In this document: in pieces, positions 61,082-64,000 of the stretch
Layout of the letters: each line of letters opens with the position of its first letter
Position numbering within the stretch: the first letter of the stretch is position 1
Assembly: GCF_021043395.1 (NCBI RefSeq)
Contig: NZ_JAJNKE010000011.1
Coordinates: 33,445 to 97,444, forward strand
Origin: Clostridium guangxiense
Lineage (GTDB): Bacteria > Bacillota > Clostridia > Clostridiales > Clostridiaceae
Length of the DNA: 64,000 nt
Direction: 5' to 3'
Program-made: the position numbers and the translations under genes
Notes under the pieces: model-generated
What the model saw: only the letters and a program-made list of their open reading frames with translations
Told to the model about the DNA's origin: nothing
The model's database searches: none

Positions 61082-63391
61082 TTATTCTGCTGAAGAAAAA
61101 TTGTAATTATTTGAATTGTTATTATCCCAGGTGCTTGACTGATTTTTAAAGGCTGTGTTCAATTCATAGCTTCCACTTGGAATAGTTATTGTAGCCATCC
61201 ATCTTCCATCGGATTGTTTAGTCATCGTTGTATCTGTAGGTGAAGTAAAGCCATTACACCCCCAATGCAAGGTTATTGCTGTGGAATTTGATGCTAGCGT
61301 TCCATTATAGTATATTGAAACTTGTTTACCTGCTGTAGGAGCTGGGCTTACTTGTACTGGAACGGTTCCTGACCATACTGTTAAATGCCAATCTTTATTG
61401 CTGTTATTGTCCCAATTAGATTCATCTGTAAAATCAAAATCTAATTTTGTGGCTAAGCTTGGAATAGTTATTGTTCCCTGCCAAAAGCCATCTGAACGTT
61501 TAGTCATAGAAACATTTGATGTGCTTGTCCATCCATTAATCCCCCAGTGCAGAGAAACACTGCTTGAGTTAGCAAGAGAACCATTATAATATATGGTAAA
61601 TGAATTCCCTTGTAATAAAGTGCTGCTATCATAATCTACTTTGTAACCTAAACTTGGAGAATAGCTTGTACTATTTGATGATTTAGTTACTGGTATACTC
61701 CAGTTAACTGAATTGTTACTGTCCCAATTAGTTCCATCTGTAAAACATAAATTCAAGGCGCTGATTGCTGAGGATGGTACTGTTATCGTTGCTTGCCATT
61801 TATTATTTCCAAGTGATGTCATTGCGGTGTTAGTAACACCACTCCATCCGTCGTATCCCCAGTGTAAAGTTACATTTGAAGAATTTGCTAGAACTCTATT
61901 AGTAGCATCATATGTGATTGAGACAGTACCTCCTGCAGTTGGGGCAGAAGGATCCCAACTAACTGTATTTGTTGTAGGTGTAGTGGTTGATGAACCATTA
62001 TACAAAATGACAATTGAATTTGCAGGAATAGTTCCTGTTACTGTTCCATTAGATACAGTTAATGTAACATTGGCACTACCGTGATTTGTATAGGTTCCAG
62101 CAGCTAAGTTTGTAGAAGAATTGATATAAGTATTGTCACCATCGTTTACAATTACGGTTCCTTTGGTTCCACGATCTATCAGCATTGTCTGATTATTATT
62201 TGTCCATCTTAAGTATTCATTTTGTCCAACCATTGCATTGTGAAATTGATTAATAGCTACTATATCAGTGTCTTTCCATAAACCGTCGCCTTCATTTCCT
62301 ATAGAACTTGTAGGTCTATCAAAAAACAGAGGGGTAGCTCCTGCTCTTGAAGCAGCTATAGCCCAACCTATTTTTATTTGTGAATTTGTTAAACTGCTAC
62401 TTACATTGTCTTCGTAATTATCATGAGTTTCAACAAAATCTACACAAACATTTGGATCAAGTCCACCCATGCCGCTTGCTTTACTTAAGTCCTTTGAAGT
62501 TATAGCATTTCTAAGATTATAACCGTAAGTACTTGCAGTAACATTCATAAATGTTTCGTATGATGATATATTGTCTACAGTTCCATCTTGAAGTACTTCA
62601 CCATAAAGAAATAGGCTGGACTTATTATGCAAATTATTTAGAACATTTGTCCAATAATTTCCTGCCCAAGATTGATTAGCATCTAGACCTATATTAGTTT
62701 CTATATGCTTGGCAGCATCAAAACGAAATCCATTTGCACCAGCATCTATACATTGATTTAAGAAAGTTATTGCTTTGTTTTGAACATCAGAACTCTGTGT
62801 TTTTAAATCAGGCATTCCTATTCCTTGTTGTGTTACATCATATCTGTTGTTCCAATCACTACACTGACCTAAATTGTGATATAAGCTTGAATCCTTAAAA
62901 CTTGAATCTACGGTTGAATCAAGTTGATCTGCATTTCCGTTGTTAGCCATATGATTCATTACAGCATCTACAATTATTGATATTCCATAGTTTTTGGCTG
63001 TGCTACAAAGTGACTTAAAATCATCGTAAGTCCCTAGTTGTGCGTTGCCAACAGATTCATTTGTAGGTTGATATAATAACCACCAATTTGAAGCATCTGT
63101 GCCTGATTCTTTTGTTCCTTGTACAGGTGATACTTGAACAGTTTTATATCCAGCTGCAGCAATATTAGGCAACTCATTTTTTATAGTATTGAAAGACCAA
63201 TCAAAGGCATGAAGTATAACACCATCCTTAGTATTAGAAGGCAATGCAGTAGTATCAGCATATGCTATTGATGTTTTATTTTGGGATAAATAAATTCCTT
63301 TAGATGGGAAAATAGAGAAGTAGAAGAGTACAGCTATCCCAATTGTTACAGGTAATACTTTTTTTTGCAATACTTTTAGCTTCATTTTCAT
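61082..63391 (-). CDS. Secreted alpha-amylase with three starch-binding modules
   Basis: 769 residues. A signal peptide ends near SIAYADTT (about 40-46). The GH13 catalytic domain (about 50-450) carries DAVMNHMAN, GFRFDAAKHIE (nucleophile D, about 223), GEVLQDG (acid E, about 266) and FVETHDNYED (D, about 322). The C-terminal part consists of three tandem ~85-residue CBM25/26-like modules (about 485-769), each with xLHWGxxGW/F and W-D-N/S-N. It endo-hydrolyses extracellular starch. The resulting maltodextrins could be debranched by the cytoplasmic pullulanase. GGAGGATG precedes the ATG. Confidence 0.93.
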   Translation of the reverse strand: MKMKLKVLQKKVLPVTIGIAVLFYFSIFPSKGIYLSQNKTSIAYADTTALPSNTKDGVILHAFDWSFNTIKNELPNIAAAGYKTVQVSPVQGTKESGTDASNWWLLYQPTNESVGNAQLGTYDDFKSLCSTAKNYGISIIVDAVMNHMANNGNADQLDSTVDSSFKDSSLYHNLGQCSDWNNRYDVTQQGIGMPDLKTQSSDVQNKAITFLNQCIDAGANGFRFDAAKHIETNIGLDANQSWAGNYWTNVLNNLHNKSSLFLYGEVLQDGTVDNISSYETFMNVTASTYGYNLRNAITSKDLSKASGMGGLDPNVCVDFVETHDNYEDNVSSSLTNSQIKIGWAIAASRAGATPLFFDRPTSSIGNEGDGLWKDTDIVAINQFHNAMVGQNEYLRWTNNNQTMLIDRGTKGTVIVNDGDNTYINSSTNLAAGTYTNHGSANVTLTVSNGTVTGTIPANSIVILYNGSSTTTPTTNTVSWDPSAPTAGGTVSITYDATNRVLANSSNVTLHWGYDGWSGVTNTAMTSLGNNKWQATITVPSSAISALNLCFTDGTNWDSNNSVNWSIPVTKSSNSTSYSPSLGYKVDYDSSTLLQGNSFTIYYNGSLANSSSVSLHWGINGWTSTSNVSMTKRSDGFWQGTITIPSLATKLDFDFTDESNWDNNSNKDWHLTVWSGTVPVQVSPAPTAGKQVSIYYNGTLASNSTAITLHWGCNGFTSPTDTTMTKQSDGRWMATITIPSGSYELNTAFKNQSSTWDNNNSNNYNFSSAE

Positions 63392-63516
63392 TTAAATCAT
63401 CCTCCATGATATAATCTTTAAAACCTTTACATTAAGTGCAAATTTATTTCTTTTGCAGCAATTTGTATTAGAATAAATTAGCCCTCCTTTCATATGAAAA
63501 TGTAGTTGACTATTTG

Positions 63517-63554
63517 AGAAATCGTTTGCACAGATGCGGTTTGATTGTATTATA
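63517..63554 (-). promoter_or_regulatory. Alpha-amylase promoter -10 and CcpA cre site
   Basis: On the minus strand an extended -10 (TGATATAAT, hexamer 63549-63554; no good -35) precedes GTGCAAACGATTTCT (63517-63531) by 17 bp. The latter fits the cre consensus except at the first base, and shares 12 bases with the cre site in front of the pullulanase gene. Confidence 0.65.
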
Positions 63555-63812
63555 TCACATTTATTGAATAAATTTACTTAAAAATTATATTTTACATAAA
63601 AAATATAAAATTATAATTGTAGATCAATATCTTGAATAGTTAAGGTGGTTGGACAACTTTATACTAAGATGAAATAAATATATTTTGTAAGTTATTAATA
63701 TTTCTTTCTAGAGATTTATATTCTTAATTTAAACATAGAAAAGAATATTGAAGGGATTTTCGTTTTATCGAAATAAAAGCTAACATCTATTTAAAATAAT
63801 GTAAAATATCAA

Positions 63813-63843
63813 AAACAGGTAGTCCAATTTAAACTACCTGTTT
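63813..63843. terminator. Bidirectional terminator-like hairpin
   Basis: A perfect 11-bp stem (AAACAGGTAGT / ACTACCTGTTT) with flanking A and T runs. No gene lies on either side within the window, so it probably ends a gene located to the right. The 600 bp between the amylase promoter and the window edge otherwise hold no recognisable frame. Confidence 0.7.
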
Positions 63844-63905
63844 TATGAGGATATTCTAACTCTAAGTTTTGAGTTGTTATTTACATAGTGGTTTAATATA
63901 GTTCA

Positions 63906-63927
63906 AGAAGGATAATGGGCAAAGCCC
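63906..63927 (+). repeat. 22-bp exact repeat shared with the family B element at 50 kb
   Basis: AGAAGGATAATGGGCAAAGC followed by CC occurs exactly, in inverse orientation, at 50037-50058. GGGC-AAA-GCCC within it can form a tight hairpin. Confidence 0.6.
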
Positions 63928-64000
63928 CATAGCCATCAACCTAAGAAAAACAAAAATATGCATATATGATATAATTTTAGAAAAAAGTCTAACAAGGAAG

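Noticed and set aside
61713..62084. 123-codon plus-strand frame opposite the amylase
   Set aside because: It is a shadow of the starch-binding modules, without a start signal.
1..64000. CRISPR arrays, prophage or defence islands
   Set aside because: No regularly spaced short repeats, cas-like genes, phage structural genes, restriction enzymes or reverse transcriptases were seen. The repeats present are dispersed palindromes.

Overview
The window is AT-rich chromosomal DNA of a low-GC Gram-positive anaerobe, most likely a Clostridium close to the solventogenic C. acetobutylicum group. The grounds are base composition, strong AGGAGG-type ribosome binding sites, the block SRP RNA-dnaX-ybaB-recR-yaaL-bofA, a BofA homologue (a spore former), a monofunctional CO dehydrogenase, and secreted and cytoplasmic starch enzymes. 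The species call is inference; no search could be run.

Layout. 0.5-4 kb: a response regulator / ABC exporter / histidine kinase operon of the peptide-antibiotic-sensing type. 4.1-8.2 kb: a Nudix-GNAT fusion translationally coupled to a DinG-like helicase. 8.4-16.1 kb: an AraC regulator followed by a complete L-rhamnose operon (mutarotase, MFS transporter, kinase, isomerase, aldolase, lactaldehyde reductase). 16.6-23.4 kb: msrA, a polysaccharide deacetylase, membrane proteins, and CO dehydrogenase (cooS) with an Fe-S type Rrf2 regulator. 23.9-38 kb: the conserved tadA / SRP RNA / dnaX / recR / bofA region. Here about 8.6 kb of accessory genes (chromate transporter pair, metallo-hydrolase with TetR, a broken peptidase, an EamA permease, a frameshifted AIM24 gene) separates tadA from SRP-dnaX, with a tRNA-Ser gene at each edge. 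38-46.9 kb: an M20 amidohydrolase, type I pullulanase, and an ABC exporter with two permeases and a frameshifted lipoprotein. 47-52.3 kb: an HTH/DUF4180 pair, then a decayed stretch (truncated XdhC, truncated DUF421, frameshifted GNAT, MFS remnant) around sfsA and a cluster of DnaA boxes. 52.4-60.9 kb, all on the minus strand: an AraC-GyrI regulator / UvrA-like / serine hydrolase operon, a MoxR-DUF58-DUF4129 operon, and a membrane-anchored protein with two BLIP-like repeats. 61-63.4 kb: a secreted alpha-amylase with three starch-binding modules.

How genes work together. The rhamnose genes convert L-rhamnose to dihydroxyacetone phosphate and lactaldehyde, and the last gene reduces lactaldehyde to 1,2-propanediol. 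The amylase (outside) and pullulanase (inside) would share starch breakdown, and both carry a nearly identical CcpA-type cre sequence near the start of transcription. A TetR-type operator sequence is shared by three genes at 27-28 kb. A candidate Rrf2 operator is shared by rrf2 and cooS.

The most unusual feature is the density of intergenic repeats. At least three families recur: long palindromes, 'GCGAAGTAA' palindromes that supply the C-terminal codons and stop of two unrelated genes, and a compact ~90-105 bp element (four copies). In the compact element the stems differ between copies but stay complementary, while loop sequences are conserved, as expected of a mobile structured RNA or a BOX/RPE-like element. 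Two of these four copies sit inside operons, exactly at a stop codon. No CRISPR array, prophage, intact IS or recognisable defence system was found.
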